From positions 1-40,908 of the forward strand of contig JAUPKF010000008.1 of the NCBI GenBank assembly GCA_030837625.1: 40,908 bases of DNA, given 5' to 3'. Below are positions 6,128 to 14,587 of the stretch, piece after piece. Origin of the DNA: Patescibacteria group bacterium. Its GTDB lineage: Bacteria; Patescibacteriota; Minisyncoccia; Moranbacterales; UBA2206. The notes beneath the pieces were generated by a model. That model had not been told where the DNA came from and did no database searches. It saw only the letters and a list, made by a program, of their open reading frames with translations. Every line of letters begins with the position of its first letter. The first letter of the stretch is position 1. The position numbers were made by a program, and so were the translations under genes.

Positions 6128-7333
6128 ATGAAAGTTAAAATAATAATTTTATCCATGCTGGTTGCTGTTTTCGCTTTGGCTGACGCGGGATTTTTTGCCG
6201 TTTCTGTCCGGGCGGAGGAAGACGCCCAGGACGTCCAGGAAAAGCTGGAAAAAACCATTGATAAGAAAGAGGAAGTGGAGCAAGAATTGAGCACTGCTCA
6301 AACTATGCTGCAAAAGACCCAAGCGCAAATAGGCACAACGAAAAACCTTCTCAACAAAACCGAGAGCGAGATGAGCCGCAAGGAAAAAGAAATAGAAAAT
6401 CTCGAACAAAGGATTGAGCTGAACAAAAAAATATTGGAAAGTTATGTCCAAGAAATGTATATGGGCGGACAAGATCCGCTCTTGGGATTGGTGGCTGGCG
6501 AGAAAAGTATCAACGACATGTCGGAAAACTTCGACCAGATTCTTTCTATCAAAGAAAAAGTCCTGCTGATCTTGGAGGATATCGATCAAGCAAAGGATGA
6601 GCTTAACGGAGTCAAAGAAGAGCTTGAGGAGAAGAAGGAAGATCATGAGAAACTTTTATCCGTTCAACAAGGCCAGCAATATGAGATAAATTCGGATATA
6701 AAAGAAGCTCAGGCTTCGCTTTCGGAACTGAATGCCAAGATAAACAAGCTCCGCGGAGAGCTTTCCAAGCTCTTGGGAAGCGCGGTAAGTTTCAAGAACG
6801 TAACGGACGCGGCCTCTTTCGCTGCCAAAGTTACCGGTATAAGAAAAGATTATTTGTTGGGAGTTCTGGTGGTGGAATCTAATTTAGGCCGCTATACCGG
6901 CGGATGCAACTATAAAGAATCCAGAATGAGCGGAGCGCGGGCGGAAACTTTCAAGAATATCTGTAAAGAGTTGGATTATAATTACCAAAAGCAAAAAGTA
7001 TCTTGTCCGCCTTCCGGCTACAGCGGCACCGGCGGCGCGATGGGGGTGGCGCAATTTATGCCGGACACTTGGGTGGGGTATAAAAGCTCTATCGCCGCGG
7101 TTACCGGCCACAACCCGCCTGACCCTTGGAATTTGACTGACGGTGTGGTGGCGATGGCGCTGAAACTTGCCAAGGTGGATGGCGTTAAGCAACATAAAAA
7201 GTCGGCTGAGGCCAAGGCTTATTGCATTTATCTGGCCGGTGGAAATTGGGCGGCCTATTGCGACTCGAAAGGCGTCAATTACGGCGAAAAAGTTCTGTAT
7301 TGGGCGGATAATTATGAGAAGATGATGGACTAG
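6128..7333 (+). CDS. Exported coiled-coil lytic transglycosylase (peptidoglycan hydrolase)
   Basis: 401 residues from the ATG at 6128. That start follows a consensus -10 box and yields a proper signal peptide (MKVKIIILSMLV...SVRAEE), unlike the upstream TTG, which overlaps the preceding gene. Residues about 30-235 form long heptad-rich coiled coils as in EnvC/PcsB/CwlO-type wall hydrolase regulators. Residues about 245-400 resemble an MltB/SLT lysozyme-like domain: GVLVVESNLGRYTGG carries the candidate catalytic Glu, and GAMGVAQFMPDTW is the classic transglycosylase motif. The enzyme would cleave glycan strands to anhydro-muropeptides, outside the membrane. Several Cys residues in the catalytic domain may form disulfides. 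It fits the wall-synthesis neighbours (murA, mreB). Confidence 0.85.
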   Translation: MKVKIIILSMLVAVFALADAGFFAVSVRAEEDAQDVQEKLEKTIDKKEEVEQELSTAQTMLQKTQAQIGTTKNLLNKTESEMSRKEKEIENLEQRIELNKKILESYVQEMYMGGQDPLLGLVAGEKSINDMSENFDQILSIKEKVLLILEDIDQAKDELNGVKEELEEKKEDHEKLLSVQQGQQYEINSDIKEAQASLSELNAKINKLRGELSKLLGSAVSFKNVTDAASFAAKVTGIRKDYLLGVLVVESNLGRYTGGCNYKESRMSGARAETFKNICKELDYNYQKQKVSCPPSGYSGTGGAMGVAQFMPDTWVGYKSSIAAVTGHNPPDPWNLTDGVVAMALKLAKVDGVKQHKKSAEAKAYCIYLAGGNWAAYCDSKGVNYGEKVLYWADNYEKMMD

Positions 7334-7425
7334 ACCGATACGAATTTACGAATGTATTCGAATTTACGAATCTGCGAATAATTTGTAGATTCGTGTTCAT
7401 TCGTAGATTCGAATCGGGCTTATTT
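7331..7425. repeat. Inverted array of (T)TACGAAT-type units
   Basis: Left arm units such as ACGAATTT and ACGAATGT (7338-7380) face right arm units such as AGATTCGT and GTAGATTCG (7386-7416), giving a long hairpin between the transglycosylase gene and murA. Confidence 0.75.
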
Positions 7426-7490
7426 GATTTTAAATCCATTTTAAGATATATTAGACACGCTTTGTTTAAAAGATAAAAGCGTATATTTAT

Positions 7491-8747
7491 ATGGAAAATT
7501 TTGAAATCGTCGGCGGAAAAAAGCTAAAGGGAAGTATCGATGTGCGGGGATCAAAGAATGCCACGACACCTATTTTGGCCGCGACGCTTCTTACTCGCGA
7601 GGAGTGTATTATTTCCAATATTCCGCTTATTGAAGACGTTTTTCGTATGCTGGAAATTCTGGAGAGCATGGGTTCCGAAATAAAGTGGCTGGGTGAGAGG
7701 AAGATAAACGTGAAAAATAAGAATATTGACCCGGCGAAAATAAACGCGGAAACCGTCAAGAAGCTTCGGTCATCAGTCTTGCTTCTGGGTTCTCTTAGCG
7801 CCAGATTCGATAAATTCAAATTTTATCGTCCCGGCGGATGCGTGATTGGAGCGCGACCGTTGGGAACGCATTTTGATGCTCTTAGAAAAATGGGGGTGGA
7901 CATTAAGCAGACTGAAAAACATTATTTCGTCAATATTAAGAAAAGGAAAACCGGCAAAATAACTTTGCAAGAAATGTCGGTGACAGCCACGGAAAATGCT
8001 ATGATGCTGGCGGCGTCCCTTCCGGAGAAAACTGTAATTAAGCTTGCTGCATGCGAACCGCACGTGGAAGATTTGGGAATTTTTTTGGTTTCTTTGGGAG
8101 CTAAAATTAAGGGGCTGGGAACTCATACTCTGGAGATTACCGGTTCCAAAGGGTTGAAAGGAACTGAGCATGTTATAATTCCGGATGCCAATGAAGCGGC
8201 CACTTTTCTGATTATGGGTGTGGCCACAGGGAGCGCCATAAAAGTGAAAAACGCGCGCGAGGACCATCTGGATTTGGTTTTGGAAAAACTGCGTGAATTT
8301 GGAGCTGACTTTAAGATTACCAAAGATTGCATCGAGGTTGTTCCGGCTAAAAAACTTTTAGCGGTTTCCAAAATTGACACCCGGACTTATCCAGGAGTTC
8401 CTTCGGATGTTCAGGCGCCGTTTGGGGTCCTAGCGACGCAAGCCGAAGGACAAACGCTTATTCATGATTCTCTTTATGAGAGTCGCTTTAACTATATCAG
8501 CGAGCTTAAAAAGATGGGAGCCAGAGCGAAAGTTTTGGATCCTCATCGGGTTGCCGTAAACGGTCCTACAAAGCTCAAAGGTAAAAACATCACTAGTTTT
8601 GATTTGCGCGCCGGCGCGACGCTTATTATTGCCGCGCTTCTGGCAAAAGGCAAGACGACTATCCGCGAGATCTATCAGGTAGACAGGGGATATGAGAAAA
8701 TTGAAGAGAGATTGCAAAAACTGGGAGCGGAGATAAAAAGAGTATGA
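7491..8747 (+). CDS. murA: UDP-N-acetylglucosamine 1-carboxyvinyltransferase MurA
   Basis: 418 residues, the usual MurA length. MurA transfers enolpyruvate from PEP to UDP-GlcNAc, the first committed cytoplasmic step of peptidoglycan synthesis. Visible signatures are GSKNATTPILAA with the substrate-binding Lys-Asn, RPGGCVIGARPLGTH with the catalytic Cys at about residue 117 (so fosfomycin-sensitive type rather than the Cys-to-Asp form), TATENAMMLAA, GVPSDVQAPF and LRAGATLIIAAL near the C-terminus. The last four bases overlap the next gene (ATGA), so the two are translationally coupled. A possible promoter (TTTGAT, 18 nt, TATATT at 7447-7452) precedes it but is weak. Confidence 0.97.
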   Translation: MENFEIVGGKKLKGSIDVRGSKNATTPILAATLLTREECIISNIPLIEDVFRMLEILESMGSEIKWLGERKINVKNKNIDPAKINAETVKKLRSSVLLLGSLSARFDKFKFYRPGGCVIGARPLGTHFDALRKMGVDIKQTEKHYFVNIKKRKTGKITLQEMSVTATENAMMLAASLPEKTVIKLAACEPHVEDLGIFLVSLGAKIKGLGTHTLEITGSKGLKGTEHVIIPDANEAATFLIMGVATGSAIKVKNAREDHLDLVLEKLREFGADFKITKDCIEVVPAKKLLAVSKIDTRTYPGVPSDVQAPFGVLATQAEGQTLIHDSLYESRFNYISELKKMGARAKVLDPHRVAVNGPTKLKGKNITSFDLRAGATLIIAALLAKGKTTIREIYQVDRGYEKIEERLQKLGAEIKRV

Positions 8748-9067
8748 AAAAATATTACGAAGCGACGGAAAAATTCCATAAGAAGAATAAGATGAAAGGG
8801 ACGAACAACGAAGATATGAACTTTCGTTTGAACTTAATGACGGAAGAATTGGGGGAGCTGGCGCAGGCCGTGACGCGCGGATATTCGCGGGAAGAAATCA
8901 TCGAAGAAAACGTGGATCTGTTCAATCTTATTATCGGCAATCTTATTAGTATGGAGATCTCGCTTTCCGAGTTCGACGCGGCATTTTGGAAAAAACATGA
9001 AAAGATTATGAAAAGAGAAAAGAAATTGGTAAACGGGAAATATAGAGTATCGGACTTTAGAAAATAA
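8744..9067 (+). CDS. MazG-like nucleotide pyrophosphohydrolase
   Basis: 107 residues, all-alpha. The metal-binding pattern of the MazG/all-alpha NTP-PPase fold is visible: EELGEL (about residues 31-36, ExxE type) and EENVDLFNLIIG (about 55-66, ExxD type). Such enzymes hydrolyse NTPs or dNTPs to the monophosphate and pyrophosphate, usually for pool cleaning or stress control. It overlaps the murA stop by 4 nt and precedes mreB by 30 nt, so it is co-transcribed with them. The natural substrate cannot be read from sequence. Confidence 0.8.
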   Translation: MKKYYEATEKFHKKNKMKGTNNEDMNFRLNLMTEELGELAQAVTRGYSREEIIEENVDLFNLIIGNLISMEISLSEFDAAFWKKHEKIMKREKKLVNGKYRVSDFRK

Positions 9068-9097
9068 ACCAGAAGTAATTTTTCAAATTTTCAATGA

Positions 9098-10105
9098 ATG
9101 TTAGTACGAAAAATAGGAATTGATTTGGGCACGGCCAATGTTTTGGTTTTTGTGCCGGGCAAAGGCATTGTTTCCAACGAGCCGAGCGTGGTGGCGATTT
9201 CGATCGCGGAAAACAAGGTTTTGGCTGTGGGAAACGAAGCTAAGGAAATGCTTGGCAGGACGCCGGATACCATTATGGCCAGTCGTCCCATGAAAGACGG
9301 AGTGATTGCCGATTATCGGATAACCGAGGCGATGCTTAAATATTTTATCAACAAAGTTAGCGGGAAATTCCGTTTCGTTCGTCCGGAGGTTTTGGTTTCC
9401 ATCCCGGCCGGGGTTACTTCGACAGAAAGGAGGGCAGTGGTGGACGCGGCAGTACGGGCGGGAGCCAAGGCGGCTTATGTCGTCAAAGAACCGATGCTGG
9501 CGGCGATTGGCGCCGGCATTCCTATTCACACGGCCTCTGGTAACATGATTATCAATATCGGCGGAGGAACGTCGGAGGTGGCGGTGATTTCTTTGGGTGG
9601 AATCGTAGCGGCAACCAGCGCCCGGGTGGGCGGAAACAAAATAGACCAGGCGATCGCCGATTATATTAAAAGAAAATACAGCCTGGCAATTGGCGACCGG
9701 ACGGCTGAAGAAGTCAAGATGAAAATTGGTTCGGCTATCGCGCAAGTTAAGGAAGAATATTTGGATGTTCGCGGGCGCGACCTTACCGGAGGATTGCCGA
9801 AAATCATAAAAATTTCTTCCAATGAAGTGACAGAATCAATCCAAGATGAACTTCGCGAAATAATAAATGCCATAAAAAAAGTTTTGCAGGAAACTCCGCC
9901 GGAACTGGCGGCCGATATTATGGACAAAGGAATGGTTCTTTCTGGCGGCGGCGCGCTTATCCGCAACCTTGATCAGCTTATCACCAAAACTATCGGCGTG
10001 CCGTGTTATGTGGCCGACGAAGCGCTTTTTTGTGTCATCAAGGGAATTGGTATCGCGCTGGATAATTTGGATTTGTACAAGAGAACGATTATGCTTTCGA
10101 AATAA
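9098..10105 (+). CDS. mreB: Rod shape-determining protein MreB
   Basis: 335 residues, standard MreB length. Actin-fold nucleotide motifs are clear: IGIDLGTANVLVFV (phosphate 1), NMIINIGGGTSEVAVISLGG (phosphate 2) and MVLSGGGALIRNLD (adenosine). NEPSVVAI and RPMKDGVIADY are also typical. MreB filaments on the inner membrane direct side-wall synthesis with RodA and PBP2. No mreC or mreD follows, unlike the classic cluster; instead the next genes are glycosyltransferases. It is 30 nt after the MazG-like gene and has no separate promoter that I can see. The start at MLVRKIGIDLG matches the family. Confidence 0.96.
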   Translation: MLVRKIGIDLGTANVLVFVPGKGIVSNEPSVVAISIAENKVLAVGNEAKEMLGRTPDTIMASRPMKDGVIADYRITEAMLKYFINKVSGKFRFVRPEVLVSIPAGVTSTERRAVVDAAVRAGAKAAYVVKEPMLAAIGAGIPIHTASGNMIINIGGGTSEVAVISLGGIVAATSARVGGNKIDQAIADYIKRKYSLAIGDRTAEEVKMKIGSAIAQVKEEYLDVRGRDLTGGLPKIIKISSNEVTESIQDELREIINAIKKVLQETPPELAADIMDKGMVLSGGGALIRNLDQLITKTIGVPCYVADEALFCVIKGIGIALDNLDLYKRTIMLSK

Positions 10106-10220
10106 TTTACTAACTACGAAATAAACGAACTACGAAACGTTATAAAAAACGCTTTCGCGATTTCCAGCCTGGCCGCATGTCTATAGTTTTTCGTAATTCG
10201 CTTATTTCGTAGTTCGTAAA
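10106..10220. repeat. Inverted array of ACTACGAA-type units
   Basis: The left arm (ACTACGAAATAAACGAACTACGAA pattern, 10110-10138) and the right arm (TTTTTCGTAATTCG...TTTCGTAGTTCGTAAATT pattern, 10185-10221) are reverse complements. They frame a short unique centre between mreB and the glycosyltransferase gene. Confidence 0.75.
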
Positions 10221-10222
10221 TT

Positions 10223-11314
10223 ATGAAAATCGGCATTGACGCCTCTCGCGCCTTCGTTTCGCAGCGCACCGGCATCGAAGAGTACTCCTATCAAGTTATA
10301 AAAAACCTGGCGAATGAACTCAACGATCATCAGGTTGTTTTGTATGTTCGTAAAAATCAGAAGGTCGATTTTACCTTGCCTGATAATTGGAAAATAAAAG
10401 TTATTAGATGGTTGTTTCTTTGGACACAGGCAGGACTATCATTGGAATTATTATTTCACCCGGTCGATGCCTTGTTCGTGCCTTCTCACGTAGTGCCGCT
10501 GATTCATCCTAGAAATACTGTCGTAGTTGTTCACGGACTGGAGTTTGAAATAATGCCGGAGGCGTATTCTTTTTGGGGTAGATTGTATATGAGGGCGTCC
10601 ATCAGGAATTCCTGTCGAGCGGCGAAAAAAATAATCGCGGTTTCAAAAAATACCAAGCGGGATTTGATAAATTTATACAAGATTCCAGAAGATAAAATAG
10701 AAGTAATATATGAAGGAGTATCTGAAAAATCCCAAATCCAAAATATCAAATTCCAAATAAATTCAAAATTAAAAATTAAAAATTCAAAATTCTTATTATT
10801 TGTTGGGAGATTGGAAAAGCGTAAGAATGTCGAGGGAATCATTGAGGCGTACAAAATTTTGAGAGACAAGCATAATATACCGCATAGTTTGGTCTTAGCG
10901 GGTAAGCCTGGATATGGCTATGAAGCTGTTAAGTATAAAGTAGAAAGTAGTAAGTATAAAGCTAACATTGTTTTGCCAGGGTTTATTAGTGAAGAAGAAA
11001 AATGGCAGTTGCTGGCCAATGCTGATGTTTTTCTGTTTCCCACATTCTACGAGGGTTTTGGGTTGCCGGTTTTAGAGGCGCAGGCGTTGGGTGTTCCCGT
11101 AGTCACCTCAAACGTTTCTTCCCTTCCGGAAGTGGGAGGCGAGGCGGCGGCTTATTGCGATCCCAGTGAACCGATTTCCATCGCCGATGCTGTTTACTCT
11201 CTGATTGGCGATAAGGATTGGAGGGATGGTATAATAGAGAAAGGGAATGAGAATGTGAAGAGGTTTAGTTGGAAAAGATGCGCCAATTCAATTGCTAAAT
11301 TGTTAAATGGCTAA
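10223..11314 (+). CDS. GT4-family glycosyltransferase
   Basis: 363 residues with the GT-B fold. The N-terminal domain starts KIGIDASRAF and has RTGIEEY; the C-terminal domain has FVGRLEKRKN, NADVFLFPTFYEGFGLPVLEA (the E-x7-E donor-binding motif; EGFGLPVLE) and ALGVPVVTSNVSSLPEVGG. Such enzymes transfer sugars from NDP-sugars to lipid-linked or surface glycans at the cytoplasmic face of the membrane. Oddities: the interdomain linker (about residues 170-190) is coded by an A/T-rich simple repeat, and a second repeat codes part of the C-terminal domain near residues 236-248. The last codons belong to an inverted repeat that also supplies the start of the next gene, which overlaps by 8 bp. Confidence 0.9.
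   Translation: MKIGIDASRAFVSQRTGIEEYSYQVIKNLANELNDHQVVLYVRKNQKVDFTLPDNWKIKVIRWLFLWTQAGLSLELLFHPVDALFVPSHVVPLIHPRNTVVVVHGLEFEIMPEAYSFWGRLYMRASIRNSCRAAKKIIAVSKNTKRDLINLYKIPEDKIEVIYEGVSEKSQIQNIKFQINSKLKIKNSKFLLFVGRLEKRKNVEGIIEAYKILRDKHNIPHSLVLAGKPGYGYEAVKYKVESSKYKANIVLPGFISEEEKWQLLANADVFLFPTFYEGFGLPVLEAQALGVPVVTSNVSSLPEVGGEAAAYCDPSEPISIADAVYSLIGDKDWRDGIIEKGNENVKRFSWKRCANSIAKLLNG
10733..10796. repeat. A/T-rich simple repeat within a glycosyltransferase gene
   Basis: Degenerate units such as CCAAATC, AAATTCC, AAATTC and AAAATTA code a low-complexity Gln/Ile/Asn/Lys/Ser linker just before the conserved FVGRLEKRKN. The same unit type fills the intergenic element at 12545-12620. Confidence 0.7.
10927..10961. 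repeat. AAGTATAAAGTAG-type repeat within the same gene
   Basis: Units AAGTATAA, AGTAGAA, AGTAGTA, AGTATAA replace the usual variable helix between KPGYGYE and IVLPGF, coding a Lys/Tyr/Ser-rich stretch in frame. Confidence 0.65.
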
Positions 11315-11371
11315 ATTGCTAAAAATGCAGAATAATAATAATTTAACAATTAAACAATTTAGCAATTTGCG
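11286..11371. repeat. Inverted repeat fusing the end of one GT4 gene to the start of the next
   Basis: CAATTGCTAAATTGTTAAAT (11289-11308) is the near reverse complement of ATTTAACAATTAAACAATTTAGCAATT (about 11340-11366). The left arm codes the last residues of the first enzyme (SIAKLLNG); the right arm codes the N-terminal extension (LTIKQFSN) of the second. Confidence 0.75.
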
Positions 11372-12521
11372 CGTAGCGCTTGTTCACGATTTTCTCACTG
11401 CTTATGGCGGAGCGGAGCGGGTTTTGGAAGTGTTTGCGGAGATGTTTCCAGAGGCTCCGATTTATACTTTGCTTTATGACAAGGAAAAAATGCGGGGAAA
11501 ATTCGCGAATAAGACCATCCGGACGTCTTTTTTGCAAAAATTTCCAGGTTTCCTCAGAAGAAGGCCAGGATATTTGTTGCCGTTTTTGCCGACGGCGCCG
11601 GAAACTTTCGATTTGCGCGAATACGATTTGATCATTTCGTCTAGCGGCGCTTGGTCGAAAGGAATCATTACTCGGCTCGATACTATCCACATCGCCTACA
11701 TCCATAGTCCGATGCGGTTTGTTTGGGATTATAAAGAGAAATATTTAAAAGAAGACCGGAAAGAAAAAATGAGATTTTTTGGGCGTCCTTTCTTAAGTTA
11801 TCTGCGTATCTGGGACAAAATGGCGGCTGACCGGCCGGATTATCTTATCGCTAACTCAGAATATACCAAAAAGAGGATAAGAAAGTATTATGGGAAAGAG
11901 AGCGGCGTTATATATCCGCCAGTCACGAAACATGAAACACGAAATATGAAACATGGGGATACCTTAAGGCCGCTGCAAATGCAAAGTAATACCAAATACC
12001 AGATACCAGATACTAAATACTTTTTAATTGTTTCCAGGCTGTCGCCGTATAAAAAGATAGATGTAGCCGTCGAAGCTTTCAATAAGTTGGGTTTGCAGTT
12101 GGTCATTGTTGGCGAGGGTAAGCAGGAAAAATATTTGAAATCCATTGCTGGGAAAAATATAAAATTTTTAGATTGGCAAGCAGATGAAAAAATAGGGGAG
12201 ATTTACGAGAATGCCCGGGCATTTGTCTTTTCTGGGGTGGATGATTTCGGAATGGCGCCGGTGGAAGCGATGGCGCGCGGCGTGCCGGTCATTGCCATCC
12301 GGAAAGGCGGGGTGCTGGAAATAGTCGAAGAGGGGAAAACTGGAGAATTCTTTGACGCCGCCACGCCCGAAGTTTTGGCGGACGGAGTGAGACGGTTTGT
12401 GGAAAATGAAAGCGGGTATGATAGGAAATATATTAAAAAAAGCGCTGAGAGGTTTGGGAGGGAAAGGTTTGAGAGGGAGATGAGAGATTTCATAGGTAAG
12501 TTGGGCGAAAAATTCACCTAA
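11307..12521 (+). CDS. GT4-family glycosyltransferase, WbaZ-like mannosyltransferase type
   Basis: 404 residues as called; the conserved domain begins only at LRVALVHDFL (about residue 22), the preceding residues being repeat-derived. A second ATG at 11325 (MQNNNN) is an alternative start. Motifs: TAYGGAERVLE, YIHSPMRFVWDY, DYLIANSEYTKKRI, VSRLSPYKKIDVAVEAF, GVDDFGMAPVEAMARGVPVIA and GGVLEIVEEGKTG, typical of WbaZ-like mannosyl/rhamnosyltransferases. It would extend a surface or lipid-linked glycan at the membrane. The interdomain linker (about residues 207-235) is coded by two heptamer arrays, and the stop codon comes from the CACCTAA repeat that follows. It is coupled to the upstream GT4 by an 8-bp overlap. 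Confidence 0.9.
   Translation: MAKLLKMQNNNNLTIKQFSNLRVALVHDFLTAYGGAERVLEVFAEMFPEAPIYTLLYDKEKMRGKFANKTIRTSFLQKFPGFLRRRPGYLLPFLPTAPETFDLREYDLIISSSGAWSKGIITRLDTIHIAYIHSPMRFVWDYKEKYLKEDRKEKMRFFGRPFLSYLRIWDKMAADRPDYLIANSEYTKKRIRKYYGKESGVIYPPVTKHETRNMKHGDTLRPLQMQSNTKYQIPDTKYFLIVSRLSPYKKIDVAVEAFNKLGLQLVIVGEGKQEKYLKSIAGKNIKFLDWQADEKIGEIYENARAFVFSGVDDFGMAPVEAMARGVPVIAIRKGGVLEIVEEGKTGEFFDAATPEVLADGVRRFVENESGYDRKYIKKSAERFGRERFEREMRDFIGKLGEKFT
11925..12023. repeat. Two heptamer arrays within the second GT4 gene
   Basis: The first array has ACGAAAC/ATGAAAC units (11927-11957), the same unit as downstream of 23S. The second has TACCAAA/TACCAGA/TACTAAA units (11990-12021). Both are read in frame as part of the linker between the two Rossmann domains. 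Confidence 0.75.
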
Positions 12522-12712
12522 TTGTCTAATTACCTAATTCACCTAATAAAAAGCAAAATTACAAATCTCAAATTACAAATTCCAAATAAATTACAATGAC
12601 CAAAATTCAAATGTTCAAAACCGGTTTTGGATTTTGAAAATTGGAATTTTGAAATTATTTGGAATTTGGTGCTTGTAATTTGTGATTTTCAAAGCTAGGT
12701 GAATTAGAAATT
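12513..12712. repeat. Intergenic inverted element with CACCTAATT arms (copy A)
   Basis: The left arm is CACCTAATTGTCTAATTACC and similar units; the right arm ends in AGGTGAATTAGAAATT. The centre is itself an inverted set of AAATTAC/CAAATTCC-like units around CCGGTTTTGG. It fills the space between the GT4 gene and holB. Confidence 0.85.
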
Positions 12713-12715
12713 TTC

Positions 12716-13609
12716 ATGTCTATCATCGGTCATCAAAAAATTACAAAATTCCTTAATAGGTGCATCGAGAAAAATATGATAAGCCACGCTTATCTTTTTG
12801 CCGGTCCCGCTCATTTGGGAAAGTTCAGCGTGGCTTTAGAATTTGCCGGAAAACTTGCCGGCGTTAAAGATGGTAAAATGAGTCCCAATATGGTTGTTGT
12901 TTCACCGGAAGTCGTCGAGAAAAAGGGGGTTACGAAAGAACTGGATATAAAAGTGGAACATATTCGAGAGTTGCAAAGAAGAGTGAATATGACGGCCCAA
13001 GACGGGAAATATAAAGTGGCGATTATCGATGGCGCCGACAAGCTGACAAAAGCGGCCCAGAACGCGCTTTTGAAGACGCTGGAAGAACCTCCGGAAAAAA
13101 CAATTCTGATTTTGATAGTTGAGGACTTGGAAAAAATTCTTCCGACAATTTTGTCGCGCTGTCAGACCAAGAAATTTGGCCTGGTTCCGCTAGGGGAAAT
13201 GGATAAAATGATTTCTGGCGAAGCAAGAAACAAAGAGGAATTGATTTTTTGGTCATTGGGGCGCCCGGGGCTTCTGGTTGGATTTTTAGAAAACGGGGAG
13301 AAACTTGAAAAAGGAAAAGAAACGCTTTCTGAGCTAAACGATTTGCTGTCTTTGGATTTAGGCGGCAAATTCGCGTTGGCGGAAAAGATGTCAAAAAATT
13401 ATATGGAGCTGGTTGAAAAAATGAACATTTGGCAGGTTATCTTTCGGGGAAAACTGAATCGCGGCGCCGGCCGCGCTCTCCTCAAAAACAATATTTCCCG
13501 CGAGAAAGCTTTTTATTTAATAAACGAGATTGAAAAAAGCCTGGCGTTGCTCAAGGGAACCAATGCCAATCCAAGACTGGTTCTGGAAAATTTATTTTTG
13601 AAATTTTGA
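12716..13609 (+). CDS. holB: DNA polymerase III subunit delta prime
   Basis: 297 residues with the AAA+ clamp-loader fold. Signatures: GHQKITKFLNRCIE, HAYLFAGPAHLGKFSVALEFA (a P-loop-like GPAHLGKF lacking the usual Ser/Thr, consistent with the non-ATPase delta prime), AIIDGADKLTKAAQNALLKT and LEEPPEKTILILI, with SRC in LPTILSRCQTKKF (sensor 1 / arginine-finger region). It works with delta and tau to load the beta clamp on DNA. The start follows directly on the right arm of element A. The zinc-binding module is not evident, as in shorter homologues. Confidence 0.9.
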   Translation: MSIIGHQKITKFLNRCIEKNMISHAYLFAGPAHLGKFSVALEFAGKLAGVKDGKMSPNMVVVSPEVVEKKGVTKELDIKVEHIRELQRRVNMTAQDGKYKVAIIDGADKLTKAAQNALLKTLEEPPEKTILILIVEDLEKILPTILSRCQTKKFGLVPLGEMDKMISGEARNKEELIFWSLGRPGLLVGFLENGEKLEKGKETLSELNDLLSLDLGGKFALAEKMSKNYMELVEKMNIWQVIFRGKLNRGAGRALLKNNISREKAFYLINEIEKSLALLKGTNANPRLVLENLFLKF

Positions 13610-13623
13610 ACTTTCAAGAACCG

Positions 13624-13668
13624 CGCGTTTGCTTGCACCTAAACTCAAACGCGTAACTCTTTTTCTCT
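13624..13668 (+). terminator. Probable terminator or attenuator between holB and ftsQ
   Basis: CGCGTTTG pairs with CAAACGCG across a 14-nt loop and is followed by TAACTCTTTTTCTCTTTTT. The T-tract begins 4 nt after the stem, so strength is uncertain. Confidence 0.5.
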
Positions 13669-13672
13669 TTTT

Positions 13673-14587
13673 ATGATTCCAAAAAGAAAAATTCAAGGAA
13701 GAAAAAAAATTTCTCGAAAGAAAATTTCCTGGGGGAAAGTCGTATTTTCTTTGGCGGCGGTTGCTTTTTTCGGCAGTTTGGTTTATACGCTTTTCTTTTC
13801 CGGGTTGCTTGGCATAACCGCGGTCAATCTTTCCGGGACGGTCGATCTTGACAAAAACGCCATTCTGGAAGCGGCCAGCGGCGAAATTTCGGGAAAATAT
13901 TTTAATATTCTTGAAAAAAACAATTTGATTTTTGCCAATGGCGGAAAGATAGCCTCCGCGCTCACGGATAAATTCAAGCGAATTGAAAAAGCGGAGGTTG
14001 AGAAGAAGTTTCCCGGAACGATAAACATAAAAATAATAGAAAGAAAATCAATGCTAGTATTTTGTTCGGCCGGCAATTGTTTTGCAGTGGATGAAAAAGG
14101 CGTCGCTTATGCCCGGGCGGATTTTGAATCGGCGGAGCTGAAGGAAAATAAGCTGGTAATATTGAAGGAAGAAAGCGGCCGGGCAGTTGACATTGGTGAA
14201 CAAGTTTTGGATCGGAAAAATATAGAATTCATTCTTTCTTCAAAAGAAAAAATGAAAAGTGAATTCGACATAGATTTGGCGGGTGATTTTGAAACACCCA
14301 ATCGCGCTTCGATGGATATCCGCGCTTTCGCGCGGGAAGGCTGGAAAATATATTTCGGAAGCGATTTGGGAATCGACAAGGAAATGGAGATGCTCCGGAT
14401 TATTTTGGAAAATAAAATCGAGAAAGAAAAAATGGCCGATCTTGAATACATCGACCTTCGGATAGAGAACAAGGTTTTTTATAAATTTAAAGGAGAAGTG
14501 CAGAATAACACAGAAGTTTTACAAAATGATACAGAAGTTAAAGGCGAGGCGGTCAAGAAGAAAGACGAGAAAAAGAAGAAAAAATAA
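13673..14587 (+). CDS. ftsQ: FtsQ/DivIB-like cell-division protein
   Basis: 304 residues. A strongly basic N-terminal tail (about 1-23) and one membrane segment (about 25-48) are followed by a POTRA-like domain (IKIIERK, VEKKFPGTINI) and a beta domain that ends with the family-type LEYIDLRIENKVFYKFKGE. FtsQ/DivIB joins the divisome with FtsB and FtsL and activates septal synthesis. The tail after about residue 275 is a low-complexity Asn/Thr/Glu/Val then Lys-rich stretch, built from two 21-nt units coding QN(N/D)TEV. Nearby murA, mreB and rodA support a wall/division role, although the usual murC/ddl/ftsA/ftsZ cluster is absent. Confidence 0.8.
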   Translation: MIPKRKIQGRKKISRKKISWGKVVFSLAAVAFFGSLVYTLFFSGLLGITAVNLSGTVDLDKNAILEAASGEISGKYFNILEKNNLIFANGGKIASALTDKFKRIEKAEVEKKFPGTINIKIIERKSMLVFCSAGNCFAVDEKGVAYARADFESAELKENKLVILKEESGRAVDIGEQVLDRKNIEFILSSKEKMKSEFDIDLAGDFETPNRASMDIRAFAREGWKIYFGSDLGIDKEMEMLRIILENKIEKEKMADLEYIDLRIENKVFYKFKGEVQNNTEVLQNDTEVKGEAVKKKDEKKKKK

